From Montifringilla adamsi (lineage: Eukaryota > Chordata > Aves > Passeriformes > Passeridae): 64,000 nucleotides of DNA. Of this stretch, positions 35,576-46,836 are shown in pieces. The translations under genes and the position numbers were made by a program. Position 1 is the stretch's first letter. Each line of letters starts with the position of its first letter. The notes beneath the pieces are model-generated. The model saw only the letters and a program-made list of their open reading frames with translations, ran no database searches and had not been told where the DNA came from. The stretch lies in assembly GCA_017590115.1 (NCBI GenBank), contig JAGGNK010008337.1:3037412-3101411 (forward strand), given 5' to 3'.

Positions 35576-36979
35576 TTTAGATACTGGAGCAGGGAGAATG
35601 CAAACAACCAAGAACGTATAGGACAGAAGGCAAGCCTCAGAGAGTCAACTCAGAATCAAAGTTTGTAAGTGTGTTTTTAAACAAACAATCTAAATAAAAA
35701 GCAAACAAACAGGAAACTCTGAAAGAATAAAAAACCCTCACAAGTTTGGGGATTTGGGTTTTGTTTTGTTGGGATTTGGTGTTTTCTTGCCCCAAAATTA
35801 AAAAAACACATTTGCTACATTGACACAGAGAAACTCATGTGAGTGGTTGGAGCTCTCCACTCCAGATCAAAACTCAGCACACTGCAGGAGCAAACTTTCC
35901 AGGAGTAAGGAGTTTCAAGCTAAGGTCTGATGTCTCACAAGCTCAGAAAGATTTTGGGATATTTCTGATACTGCAGACACACTCATACTTAGGCACACGT
36001 TTATTCGAATATTAAACAACAATACCTCAGGCTATATCCTGTATGGAAAAATTCTATGGAGAGGTAGAGACTTACAGCCTGAAACAGGCAAAGCTGAGAG
36101 AAGATGAGAAGAGAAAAGACAGAAGTCACAAAAATACAGCCAGAGTGAAGGTCACCCAAACTGACTCAGAAACTGATTATGGGCAGAATAATTCTGCAGC
36201 TCTGGAGCTGACATGGGAAGGAAAGGATCAGGGGAGGACAAGGCAAAATATGAAAAATAAGGTGACTTAACACTGCTGAAAGAGTTTCACCACACGAGAA
36301 AACAACACAAGAAGTGATCTAAGAAACTGTCAGCCAGGAGAGAAGGCACAGAGTGCATGAGAGCAGGGTAGTTGCAAAGACAAACATTATTCTCTTTCGG
36401 TGGACAGCACTGCAAAAATATTATTCCCCAAGCTCCCTGCACCTTTCCATTCCCCAGCCACATTGTTCAGAGGTCTTTCTGTAAAGACCAGGAGGGATGC
36501 AGTCAGCAAAAAGAAGACAACAGAGGCATTAGCACTTGTCTAGGATATTTAAGGTATTTACGGAGAATAGAATTCAATTGTCTAAATTATCAGCCCTAGG
36601 GAAATTGTTTTGGAGTTCTCATTCAAGCTGCCACTCAGGATGCATTTTGTCCTTCAGAACAACCTGAAGCCTGTCCTGCCATGTGAATTCTTTGAAAATA
36701 AGATAATGGATGATTTTAAAATGATTCTTCAGGAAGACTGGGTATATTTTAAAGTTTCCCAGTGAGGCACTCTGGCCTTTACATATTCCAGTATAAAACA
36801 AAGTGGAATCACTGAATCAGTAGTTATATGCAAAACTATTTGGGTTAACAAAACACAGTCCCATTATATGTTTCCATAAGTTCTAGAAGAATCCACAAGT
36901 CATCTGACACCAACTTGGATATCTCTTGAGAAAGTACTGAGCATATTCCAACATCCCTCAGGTATGAGTTCAGTGCTAA

Positions 36980-37150
36980 GGTGTTTAAGGTCCATGATTA
37001 TGCATAATTTGCTCAAAATGGCCTATTTTTCTTTCATGCTCTTGAATGAGATAGTAAAATGGAACACTTTTTCAGAAAATCAGAACTGAATCACTCATGC
37101 ATGGCTGCAATCATTATTTGTATTTCACTGGCATCTCAAGATTTCAGGCA
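36980..37150. promoter_or_regulatory. Candidate regulatory block with a 12-bp palindrome
   Basis: The perfect palindrome ATTATGCATAAT (36997-37008) contains ATGCAT, a POU-factor-like core, and lies in AT-rich unique sequence with further ATGCATGG and CAATCATTATTTG cores. Regulatory function is inferred. Confidence 0.3.
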
Positions 37151-38544
37151 AAAGTGGGACACCCGTCTTGGAACATGGATTAAGAGACACCACCTTCCCC
37201 AAGGACCTTTTACTTAGATAAGAGACACATGCATGGGAGGAACTCCAGGACATCCCCACCTGATATCATAGAGAGACATCAGTTTATCTGAGCCTTTTTA
37301 AAATATGCAACAAAACCTTGCAAAGGGTGGTGGGGGAAGAACTTCGGAGACTGAAACAGTTTTTAACTGTTCACTGGATAACTGGAGGTTAGACAAGCAG
37401 CAAGGGCTGTCATACACTGCAACAATTCCCAGCTGCCAACTGAGGACACCCAAACTGAAATAACTTTTACAAGGCATTGCTCTCCCACTTCAGATAAGTT
37501 TTCCACATTTTTACTACTGCTCTTGGCTGGAATTGGCCACACTCAAGTGCTGTTCATCTCTCACACTGCACTGTAGTGTGTGTGCTGGGACTTGAGTCCA
37601 GCTCCTGATTTCACACAGGAGCTGGTACCCATCACTCATTAACTGAGCAAAGCTGCCACCAGCCTGCTTCCTTGGAACACAACAGCCAGGCCTCCTTTGG
37701 CTCCCCTGCACTGACAGGATGACCTGGAAATATTCCCACCTTTTCCTTCCCTTCTTTTTCTGGTTTTCTTTCAGCTGCAGCAAACACACACTGAATTTAC
37801 CTCTTCTGTTGTACTATCACTTCTTACCCTCCAAATACACTTTCTTCCTTCTCCCATCTACCTCCATAATTCCATATTTTCTTAAGATCCTTTACTCTTT
37901 GCCAGGTTTCTTAGTTACCCCTAACAGAGTAACTTGCAGGTACCATCATTTGTCCACCTGAACACATTTCTCTGGGTATGGCAGAGTTGGATGAGGAATT
38001 TTCATTTTCTCCTAACTCACCACTATTTTTGTTAGGCTGTTCCCAGGCTTCTTGAAATAATCGTGCTCCCCTGCCCCATCCTCACATGGGCTGTTAAAGA
38101 AGTCCAAAATGCATGCAAAATCAACCCTGAAGGCCAGAACTGACCATACTCTGAATGAGGAGACTTCTTAGAGGAAAATTAAGATTTAATCCATTTAAAG
38201 CACACCAGTCAATTGATAGTCTGTGTGCCACTGCATTCACTTACCCAACGGCACCAAAATAACACAGCAATTACACTCATAAATGAAATACTATATACAA
38301 AGGATTAGCTCAAGCTTTCTGAGAAGAATTGGACACTCTAATAATCACACAGCCTGTCTAAAAAAACTAAATAAAGAGAAAGTCTCCCCGACATGCACGA
38401 CTTATTGACATTTACATAGTGCCAGTACATAAGCAAATATTTTAACCTTTATCTGCATTTCAGTATTTGTCTTGGTTTCTAATAATCACTTTAAGCAGTT
38501 CCTAAATTAAATGCTTCTACACTACTCCTCGGAACAGCAAAACC

Positions 38545-38656
38545 AAAACAAAATACAAGAGCATTTTTTTTAAAAGCTGTAACAATCAGCAAAAACAATG
38601 CAAAACAAAATACAAGAGCATTTTTTAAAATATGTAACAATCAGCAAAACCAATGC
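38545..38656 (+). repeat. 57-bp tandem duplication, two units
   Basis: The unit AAAACAAAATACAAGAGCAT, T-run, AAAA, TGTAACAATCAGCAAAA, CAATGC begins at 38545 and again at 38602. The units differ in T-run length, in AGCTGT vs ATATGT and by one A/C change near the end, about 90% identity. Relatively young, or kept similar. Confidence 0.9.
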
Positions 38657-38659
38657 ATA

Positions 38660-38860
38660 AAGCCATTATTTTTCACTGGGCTTTGTTGTGACAGTTACCA
38701 TGGCCAACCCATTAACATATTTGCTGTACAAGTATGGTCATTCCACGGCCTTAATTAACTTTCAAGTGGAGAGTGCTGCGGCTTTACCACTTATTAAATA
38801 TCCACTACAATAAGTTACAGTTTTACCCTTCCAACCTCACTTAGCCAAGACACCCAGAAG
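38660..38860. promoter_or_regulatory. Candidate conserved non-coding element
   Basis: Unique complex sequence with GGCCTTAATTAACTTTCAAG (contains the palindrome TTAATTAA and the NKX2-like CAAGTGG next to it), CCACTTATTAAATATCCACT and ACCATGGCCAACCC. It adjoins the tandem duplication. Texture typical of an enhancer; not tested. Confidence 0.38.
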
Positions 38861-38999
38861 AACCAGCTTTCCATCTGACTGTAATTTTGTAATTGCTTTT
38901 TACTGAAATTATGTTGAAACTGGACCCCCTATGTAAATGTATTTTGCCTGGTTCATCTAAAATTGGCCACCCCTAATCAGATCTGGTTGATATTTGATT

Positions 39000-39340
39000 G
39001 AATAAGTGGAAAATTAAGTTTCTCTCTGATAATGCTGTGCTTTTGCCTCCCTTTCATTATGTATAATGTAGGCATTTTGGGTCTGGAATCTGAAAGCATG
39101 CCCCCTAGAGAACAGCAGCGAGGCACAGGAATGCTGCTGGGAAAGCCGCGCTGCTCCAAGTGCAACACACAAACAGCGTGGTTACACCGAGCACAGCTAA
39201 TTCCAGCTTTATTCGGGAAGAAAGCGCCACGATTGGAGATTAAATCGAGGCAGAATTAGGGTTTGTGATTAGCTGGGCTGAGCTGCTGAGGTGTATTCAT
39301 CATGATATCATTATTTCCACGAGTGAGCATCAGAATGCCC
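39000..39340. promoter_or_regulatory. Candidate regulatory block with raised CpG
   Basis: This block has more CpG than its surroundings (GCAGCGAGGC, AAGCCGCGCTGC, ACACCGAGC, ATTCGGGAAG, AAGCGCCACG, AATCGAGGC) within otherwise AT-rich sequence. It also has GCCCCCTAGAGAACAG at about 39101-39116, which partly resembles a CTCF core. The overlapping frames at 39032-39259 (+) and 38977-39168 (-) are unrecognised. A distal regulatory element is plausible; a promoter is not supported. Confidence 0.3.
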
Positions 39341-42300
39341 TGTGTGTTTAAACTTGTACGCTGCTGGCCAAAAGCAACCAGATCCACCTCCACCAGGCGC
39401 TCCGCAGGGTGGGAAACACGGCTCGAGCTCGGGGAAAAAATAATTCCACAAAGGGAACACGTGAAAAGGCCACAGGAGTGCACCACTGAAAAATACATAA
39501 AAATGCAAATTTTCCTAAACTTCATCTTTGGATGGACTGAAGCATAAGTGAGAACTTCAACAAAGCTATAGAAAAAGATGACAGGTCTGAGTTTCAGAAA
39601 TTTAAGACAGCAGTAGGATTAGACACTTTGGGTTGTCTTCGCATACATTTCTTATGGGAGTTAATTCCATTTGACATGCAAGACCAAAGCAAGATTACAG
39701 AGGCATAGCCCCATGGCGAGGTGTATGCTGTAGCTAAAAGCTGGGATTTGAATAATTGTGCAGGCTTACTCCAAGAATCAGGCGAGAACAGAATGAATGG
39801 ATTATTACAAGGAACTTTGTACATTTTTAACTGCTGGACTTAATAAAATACCCTGTGTGTAAGACCGGTATTATGGTCCTTTGCACTCACTCTAGTTGAA
39901 GTTTGTGGTGGGATCTATCAAACAGGAGAAAACACAGAAGCTGTTAAAAAAGAATGTGCGATGAAAAACTGGGCAGGGCCATGCCCCACGCCATCTTCTG
40001 AAGGAAGCAAATTTGGAGAGCTTTAGTTCAAAATATTCAGGCCCTAAAAAGTTAAAGGGAATTTATTTCTTGCATAAGAGAAGGTTGAAGTACACAAGAG
40101 ATTGGATCAAAAAAATGAGGGAACAGAAGAAAGAGGGAAAAAAAAAAAAAAAGAGGGGGAAAAAAAAGGCAAGTTTTTATTTCACTGTTTCAGCTTGTTA
40201 GCCAGATCATTTATTACGGAGAAAGATTACTAATCCACACATCATTTTTTTTTAAATTGACCTCTTCCCTTTGTGTCTGTGGAAGCACTTGTCTGTAAAA
40301 GGAGGTAATAGCTGACTGCTCCTTAGAGTCAGTGATGCTTAATTAACTGTCCAGTGAGAATTATTGAAATACTTATATAATTCTTATTTAGCACTCATTA
40401 AAGTGAGGGATACAAATGCTGGACAATGAGAGGTTCAGGAAGGCTTTGAAAAGAGGGAGTTAGTACTCTAATAGCAAAGAATTATGAAAGCCTGCCCATT
40501 AACAGTAATAGAGCAGACCTTTCATTTTAAAAGTCACTGACTCAGATCTGGACTTATTTGATATTTTTTTTAAAGCTCCTTCATCCAACCCCCAGCAATA
40601 GACCATCTCCTGCCATTGCTACCCAGACTGTGCAGCAGGTGAGCCAAGGAGGGAATTGGAGCTCCTCTCCTTCCCTGTGCCATGGCTGTGGCTGCTTGGC
40701 CCACGCTCCCTCGGCTGGTTTGGCACAGCTCCTGCCCCCCCACCAGCCCCCCAAAATTCACCAGCTGCTGAGAGGCCTCAACAGGTACAACAGAACCAGT
40801 GCAATGATTTGTACCGCGTCAGTATCAACAAAATATGTGGACTGTCTTACAACAGGACTTTCCTTGCATAAAACACATTCACAACTATCACTGCATAGAA
40901 ACAGCATCTCAGGTGATTCCCATTTTGCCCTAAAAATAATCTCCATTTCATTTCAATGGGTGCTTTGGGAGTGTGTGATGAGTAGCCTGAATAATTTGGC
41001 AGCTTCTAGAATGGAGATGAAGAGGCTCTGGGTACCTAGCAATGGCAAGATTCAACCCTACCTGTATCTTACTCTGTAACAGGTTATTGTACAGAAAATG
41101 AACTAAATTCATCAGTACCCTCTGAGAGACAAAAAGAAAATGCATGTGCATCTGATATGCCCAATTAAAGCTTTTCAGAAATAGATGACTAATAAGAATT
41201 AATTGACCCAGCTTCAGAGGGCTTCTTGTTGCCCAGCTAGGTTTACAGTGCTCCCATGGATCAAGAGTTTGTCCTCAGAAAATTCACCCACAATAAAGAG
41301 CAAGTTCACCACCGCTATTTGGAGGCTCTGCAGGTTCATTCCCCCACAGAAGGTGTGCTGCATTCCTCTCTCCGATATGGATATTGTCAAAAGTTCTTGA
41401 ATCTACAGGAATTCACTTAGAAATGAAGCTCAGGTCTCCTTTCTATTCATATAATGATTGATGAAACACGAGGGAAAATAAATTGAATTATGTTAAATCT
41501 CCCAGGGAAACATAATTAAGCTGTAAAGCATTCCCTTGAAATCCTCGTAGCACTCAGGCTGTGTCTCCTACTACATGATCAATAATAATATTAAAGGCAA
41601 TTATTTTGAAGGACTGGCATGAACTTTCAGCTTTTACTATGTTTTATACTATTAAAAGCTAAGGATTTGCTTGGCTCCTATATCTGTGAAATCCTTCTAT
41701 AATTCCAGCACAAGGCTTCTAATGCATCATGGCTGGGACTTTTTCCTTCTTTCTTGGTACCTAATGCAGCTCTTAATCCTAAATCTGTATGTCTGTGTAT
41801 AGTTCAGTGTATGACATTACAGAAACCACACTGAACATAGCAAACATTACTCCCTCAACCTAATCCAGAAGCTGGCCAATTGCATGGATTATGCTGGTTT
41901 CAACCCCAGTTTAACTGGAGCTCTAAGGATTACATGTCTGTACATGTTAATTTGATTAAATGACCACCAACACGTGCCTCCATCACCAAATCAAAACATG
42001 GCAAACACTTCCAGTTTACCAAGCAGAAGATGAAGCAAGAACCCTGGGAGAAAAATCACAGCAGACATATCAAAAAACCTGGGGATCAGAAAACAGTAGG
42101 AAGAAATAAAATTTGATTCTAGAAGGAAATAGTACCAGCAATTTTCCAAAGGAATTTTGTCATAGATGGAATTTGTGGACAAAAAGGCCTGGAAAAAAAA
42201 ACTTGGTTGGTGAACCATGACTCTTATTATTGCAACAAAATTAAGTAGACAATGATTGTGTGCTATTAATACCTACAGATAAATATAAATAATTAGTGTG

Positions 42301-43340
42301 TCATACACATGTATTTTTAGTATATATATTTATGAATGCATATGAAAGACTATAAATATATCCTGGTTTTAACACGTCTTGACCATAAACAGTAATTCAA
42401 ATACAATTGTGAAAATGACATAAAAAGCAAGACAGCTCTGAGCAGCTCTGAAATTCAACCCCAGGCACCATCCCTAAAGAGTGACCAAGACTTTCATCAA
42501 ATGTCATAAGCTCTGAGCTGTGGATTTTTTCAAAGAGAACTCTCACTGGGCAAACAGCTTCCAGTTCCAGGAACGCTTGTCAAGCTCACAGGTAAGGAAG
42601 GGAGATGGACTTCTCAAATGAATTTGAAAGTATATCTTACAAAGAACACAAAAGGCTTCCTCAGAAAGCAGACATTGGATTTGGAACACTAAATACTATT
42701 ATGAAAGCATCAAATAGAGCAACAATAATTAGAATACTTTGGTATTCTGGAAACTGCAACAATAGGTGTAAGTACCAGGATCCAAGATGTAAATAAGTCG
42801 GGCATTTTCTTGTTCTTTTAATAACAGAGGCATTGAGAAGGCAAATTTCAGACCCTGCAGAAGAAGGCACATAATTTCTCCACAGAAAGATTCATAAATG
42901 AGTTTCATCCTAAGAAAGATCAGAGTAAAATATACGAAGCAAGATGACATAATGGGCTGTAGCTTAAATGCAGCCCCCAATGGCCCCCTGTTCTGCAAAC
43001 CAGGCTGTGGGTAATTGAATGTAAGACGAAGCAAAAATACAGAAAAGGCCAAGCTGGAGAATAAAAATGCAGTGTGTGTAACAGCACTGAGAGGAGTACA
43101 GCTCTGTAGAACTGATTAATAAGAAGAGCAGTGAACAGTACAGAGTGGATTTGCAGAGATTAGAATGTTGCAGGCTTTGTCCAAAAGATTGTATAAAGTT
43201 CTTATTGGTTCTGAATTTAAATAGGGTAAAATTTATCTAACACTATTAATGCTTCCCTTTGACCTTTACATATCTCTTGCCTCCACCCCCAAAAAAGGAC
43301 ACTTTAAAGCACAGTGTGTTTACTCTGCCCTGTTTTATAC
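39341..43340. other. Unique non-coding DNA, no gene seen
   Basis: The longest frame in the window (173 codons, 40558-41079, plus) lies here. It is overlapped by minus-strand frames and by another plus frame, has no recognisable domain and starts in a T run, so I do not call it. About 40,915-41,005 (CATTTCATTTCAATGGGTGC, TTTGGGAGTGTG) weakly recalls an old amniote repeat. A purine tract lies at 40,125-40,169. Confidence 0.55.
40125..40169 (+). repeat. Polypurine near-mirror tract
   Basis: AGAAGAAAGAGGGAAA, then a long A run, then GAGGGGGAAAAAAAGG: purines only and nearly mirror-symmetric about the A run, a candidate triplex-forming sequence. It forms the Lys-rich part of a meaningless 62-codon frame. 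Confidence 0.85.
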
Positions 43341-43347
43341 CTCCTGA

Positions 43348-43379
43348 ACACACGTGTGTCCATGTGCACACGTGTGCAC
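43348..43379. promoter_or_regulatory. Two adjacent perfect palindromes with CACGTG E-boxes
   Basis: ACACACGTGTGT (43348-43359) and GTGCACACGTGTGCAC (43364-43379) are perfect palindromes separated by four bases, each centred on CACGTG (43351-43356 and 43369-43374). CACGTG is the class B E-box bound by MYC/MAX, USF, TFE and CLOCK/BMAL dimers. Almost the whole stretch alternates purine and pyrimidine, a pattern prone to Z-DNA. A third CACGTG is at 43596-43601. Binding is inferred. Confidence 0.5.
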
Positions 43380-46300
43380 GGCCTCTTCTATTCCTCTGCA
43401 CTGCCACAGCCATTGTGGACAAACTGATTGACACTGGCAGCCAAAATCGTGAGGACACACACTCTGATAAACCTTTGGAGTCATGTTCCTGCATTAACAA
43501 GGGCAGAAATTCCAAACAGAAGACAGCAAGGCAGGGACTTGGGATTTTTTTCTTTCAAAGCTCTCACAAACAGCCCAGTGGGTTGGGTGTTGTAGCACGT
43601 GGCAGCTCCACCTCAGAGAAGTTTAAGTCAGCAGTAAGACATTTTCATAAAAATAGGAAATATAAAAATGGACTGGGCAGTAAAAACTGAGAATAATATT
43701 CAGAAACAGAAAACTACAGGCAGCGACAGGACACTGAGTGACGATGGCAGCATCATAAAAATACAACATTCATGACAAGTTAATGACAGAGTCCATCATT
43801 ACAGACAGAATTAAACATTTAATGGATGGATTGCAGGAAAGGCATGAGAATGGAGATTTAATTCTTTGGTTTTAATGCTGCTTTCAAGACATGACTGAGA
43901 CAGGACTACGACAGATCAGCTACTGTGTTTTGGAGAACGTACAGCTCTTCCTCATGGGAGATAAAGAGTTGTACTCAGTCTGGAAACACTCATAGGAGCT
44001 GCATAAGGGGAAAACAGGTGGGGTTTCTTTTCATCAAGGTGAAATATTTTCCATGGACTTAAAGCCAGGAGAGAAACCCACAAGGACAAAGAGTGTTCCT
44101 AAGGCCAAAGCACACTGGGACTAGCTAAGAGAAGACATGAACATATTAAAACTATCCAAGCCCTTTCAACACAAACCCATTACCAACAACAGAAATTCTG
44201 TTTTCAGACCCCAACCTCTTGCCATTGTGGAGGGGTCAGGCAGGATTTTTAAACTGCAGCCATAGCAAACTGGGTTTTCTCTGTCTAAAAGACAGAAATG
44301 AGACACCCCTCTCCCTGGGGAGGGGGACAGGCAGAGAATAAAGGGAATCAGCCTGAGGAGTGACTGTGCAGAGACATGTGGATTCATCTAGAACATGGCA
44401 TTTGGGAGGAGAATTCACATTACACAGACATCCAGAAAGCTGGAGAGTTGGTTTAGGCACATCTCCCCTTCAGCCAGCCTTAGCTGGTGCTCCTCTAGGC
44501 AATTTGGATACCTCTGTGAATTCCCCTCTGAAGTTTGAGTAAATTTCAGGCTTTGGAAAAAATATACATAATCTGTTTAACAGGTAAATTATTAAAGAAG
44601 ACAATAGTAATTTTAAATGTAGGTTTTCCTGCCTCCACACATGCTCACCAATGGCTCTTCCTATATACAAAGCTGACTGAAGGGAGGGGTGGGATTGAAT
44701 AACAAATTGGTGTGATACAATCACATCACTCACAATCACATAATGGACTATATCCCAATTTTCAAAAGGCATAAAGTATCCTCATTAATACGATAAGTGC
44801 AGCAGTCAAATCAGTACTATGATTTTATCAGGGTTTTTGACTGTACATGAATTAGAATATAAAATGCATACAGAATTTTTAATGGGAAGGCTTTAACATT
44901 CTATGAATGTATTTCTCACTGTCATTTACATCACATTAAAGTGAAATTCCACATAAAAGCAGAAAGAGAATACTCCACGTCCTAAATTACAGTTTTTCAT
45001 AGTTGTCATGTCCACATACTGGGAATCTTATTCACAAGCTGTAATAATATCTTAAACCTGAAAAGGGTGCAGTGTTGCTCTGTTTGTTTGCTATGGCTGG
45101 CAAGTGGAGTTGTCACACAACAAGGCCACATGGCCAGGATGGAGCCTACAGAGATTTTTTGGGGATGCAAGTGTATTCCCTGCCAGTGCCACAACAGGTT
45201 GCTAAACCCTCTACTTCTTCTCAGCAGGGCACCAAAACTGTTACCATGTTTACAGAGATGTTGTTACCAACTTCTTTTAGCTCTTTTCCTTTTCCACCTG
45301 CCTTTCAGAACATTAGTTTAAAATAAAGTTTGCCAACAATTATTTTTCTTTAAACCCAAAGGGATGCAATTTAGTTTTCTCTAAGAGTGCACTATTTCTG
45401 TATGCATTAAATTTTACCATGAAAGCCAGCAATATCAGTTTTTACAATGTTTTCTCAGATCCAGTAGTTTCATGCTGCCTCAGATTTGATTCATCTCAAA
45501 GAAGAGGCTGTAAACTCAGATTTGTTTCACACTCAAACCACCTGGCACAGACCTAGCCATGTTTCTGACCAATATATTCTAGCAGGCCTGAATTCTCCTC
45601 CCCTCATTAGTTCCTTCTACAGAAACAGCAGCCACCGGGTGCTTCCTTGGGTGCTGAACACACAGGAACCCCAGAAACTCCTAGGGGAACATTGATGTTC
45701 AAACCTGGGCTTCTTTCTTTGATTAAAGCAGGTATTTAGGTGTTATATTTACTTCTTTTTGTAATGTTCTAAGGTTGACAAATGCATCACTAATCTGGGA
45801 TAGGCTGACAATTCTAGGGTGCACCAAAAAAAAAAAAAAAAAGCTAGACTTTAAATGGTGGAAAATCATAAGGTCTTCTTTTCTGTTCTCATTTTCCAAA
45901 TACTGAATTTTAAATCTGCTTCTGCTGCCTCCCTTCTCCACCCCTGAGATGCACTGGCATCTAAAAGCACTTTTTTCAGCATATTAGGAAACAAATATTT
46001 GGGGGGAGGAAAGATATGCAGCACCTAAGCACCTGGGGAAAAAGCCCAGAAAATATTATTGGATTCATGATAGAAGCCACAGCCTCAGCTGCATCTCCTG
46101 CCTGTGAATTTACAGGTACTTTCAGGCTGGAGAGCAGCAAATATCAGCACTGCTATATTCAGGTTCTAGGAACCATTTATCCATGCCAGGGCAGGAATGC
46201 TGCTCCTTGAAAGAACCACACAGGCTGTTGCATATGATCAGTGCTGGTTTTAGTACTGCATAAATCACTACAAGACTGGGGCCTGTTATTTAGTCAATGC

Positions 46301-46811
46301 AAAATAAAGAATTTCTAGGAAGCAATACCTCCTGCAAGTGCCTTTTTGCAGAACAAACACTCTGCAGAGAAGGAGATGGGGAAGTGAAAGTGGTGCCTCT
46401 GCCTGAATGTGCCAGGAGCAGATGAGGAAGGAAGAAACTCCCTCCCTCCTTTTGTCTCTGTCCTTGGTACACACAACCACAGGTCCCCGAGTCACTGCAA
46501 GGCTGTATTTTAAATAACCATCATTTCAGCTGCCTTCTGTACTCTATCATATTGTGCAGTTTCCACCAGGAAGAAGTCCAAGTACTCCTAGCAGACACGA
46601 CCCACTATTGGGAATGAGGGCTTGGAAAACCTACCACTGGCTAAAGGGCTGCAGAGGAAAAGCAGATCTTGCCCATCACAAGTTTCTTAATCTGTCTGAA
46701 TTCCTGTGTGAAGGTCTGCAAGTCAAGGTGATACTCTGTTGCTTCAAGTCTTTCTCCTCCTTGCCAAAATCTGTGCTGAAACCTCATTTCTATTACCCCA
46801 TTTCTGGCTTC
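43380..46811. other. Unique non-coding DNA, no gene seen
   Basis: The longest frame is 143 codons (43259-43690, plus), which includes the E-box palindromes and is not recognisable. 44,750-44,950 is AT-rich and complex and might be conserved. An A17 run is at 45826-45842. Frames at 45067-45326 overlap in two phases and are not recognisable. Confidence 0.55.
45826..45842 (+). repeat. Poly-A tract, 17 nt
   Basis: An uninterrupted A run; no retrocopy recognised beside it. Confidence 0.95.
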
Positions 46812-46836
46812 TTTTTTTTTTTTTTTTTTTTTTTTT
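46812..46836 (+). repeat. Poly-T tract, 25 nt
   Basis: The longest homopolymer in the window. It ends the frame at 46554-46838 with a false polyphenylalanine. No retroposed gene was recognised on either side. Confidence 0.95.

Larger units (their letters stand above)
34061..38543. other. Unique non-coding DNA, no gene seen
   Basis: The longest frame is 142 codons (34280-34708, plus). It partly overlaps a 106-codon minus-strand frame and resembles nothing known. About 35,290-35,460 is AT-rich, complex and possibly conserved. 35,455-35,575 may be an old MIR/L2-type relic (listed separately). 36,980-37,150 contains the palindrome ATTATGCATAAT. The rest shows no feature. Confidence 0.55.

Noticed and set aside
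39099..39116. CTCF site (GCCCCCTAGAG...), and a similar GGCCCCCTGTTCTGC near 42980
   Set aside because: Only part of the core matches and the flanking specificity bases are poor, so not listed as binding sites.
40558..41079. 173-codon plus-strand frame, the longest in the window
   Set aside because: It has no recognisable domain, begins in a T run, has frames on both strands overlapping it, and its composition is that of the local DNA. A frame this long is expected by chance in 64 kb of mixed GC content.
46812..46836. Tail of a processed pseudogene or retrocopy
   Set aside because: No coding remnant or recognisable mRNA sequence adjoins the T25 run; the same holds for the runs at 29753, 31807, 45826 and 58178.
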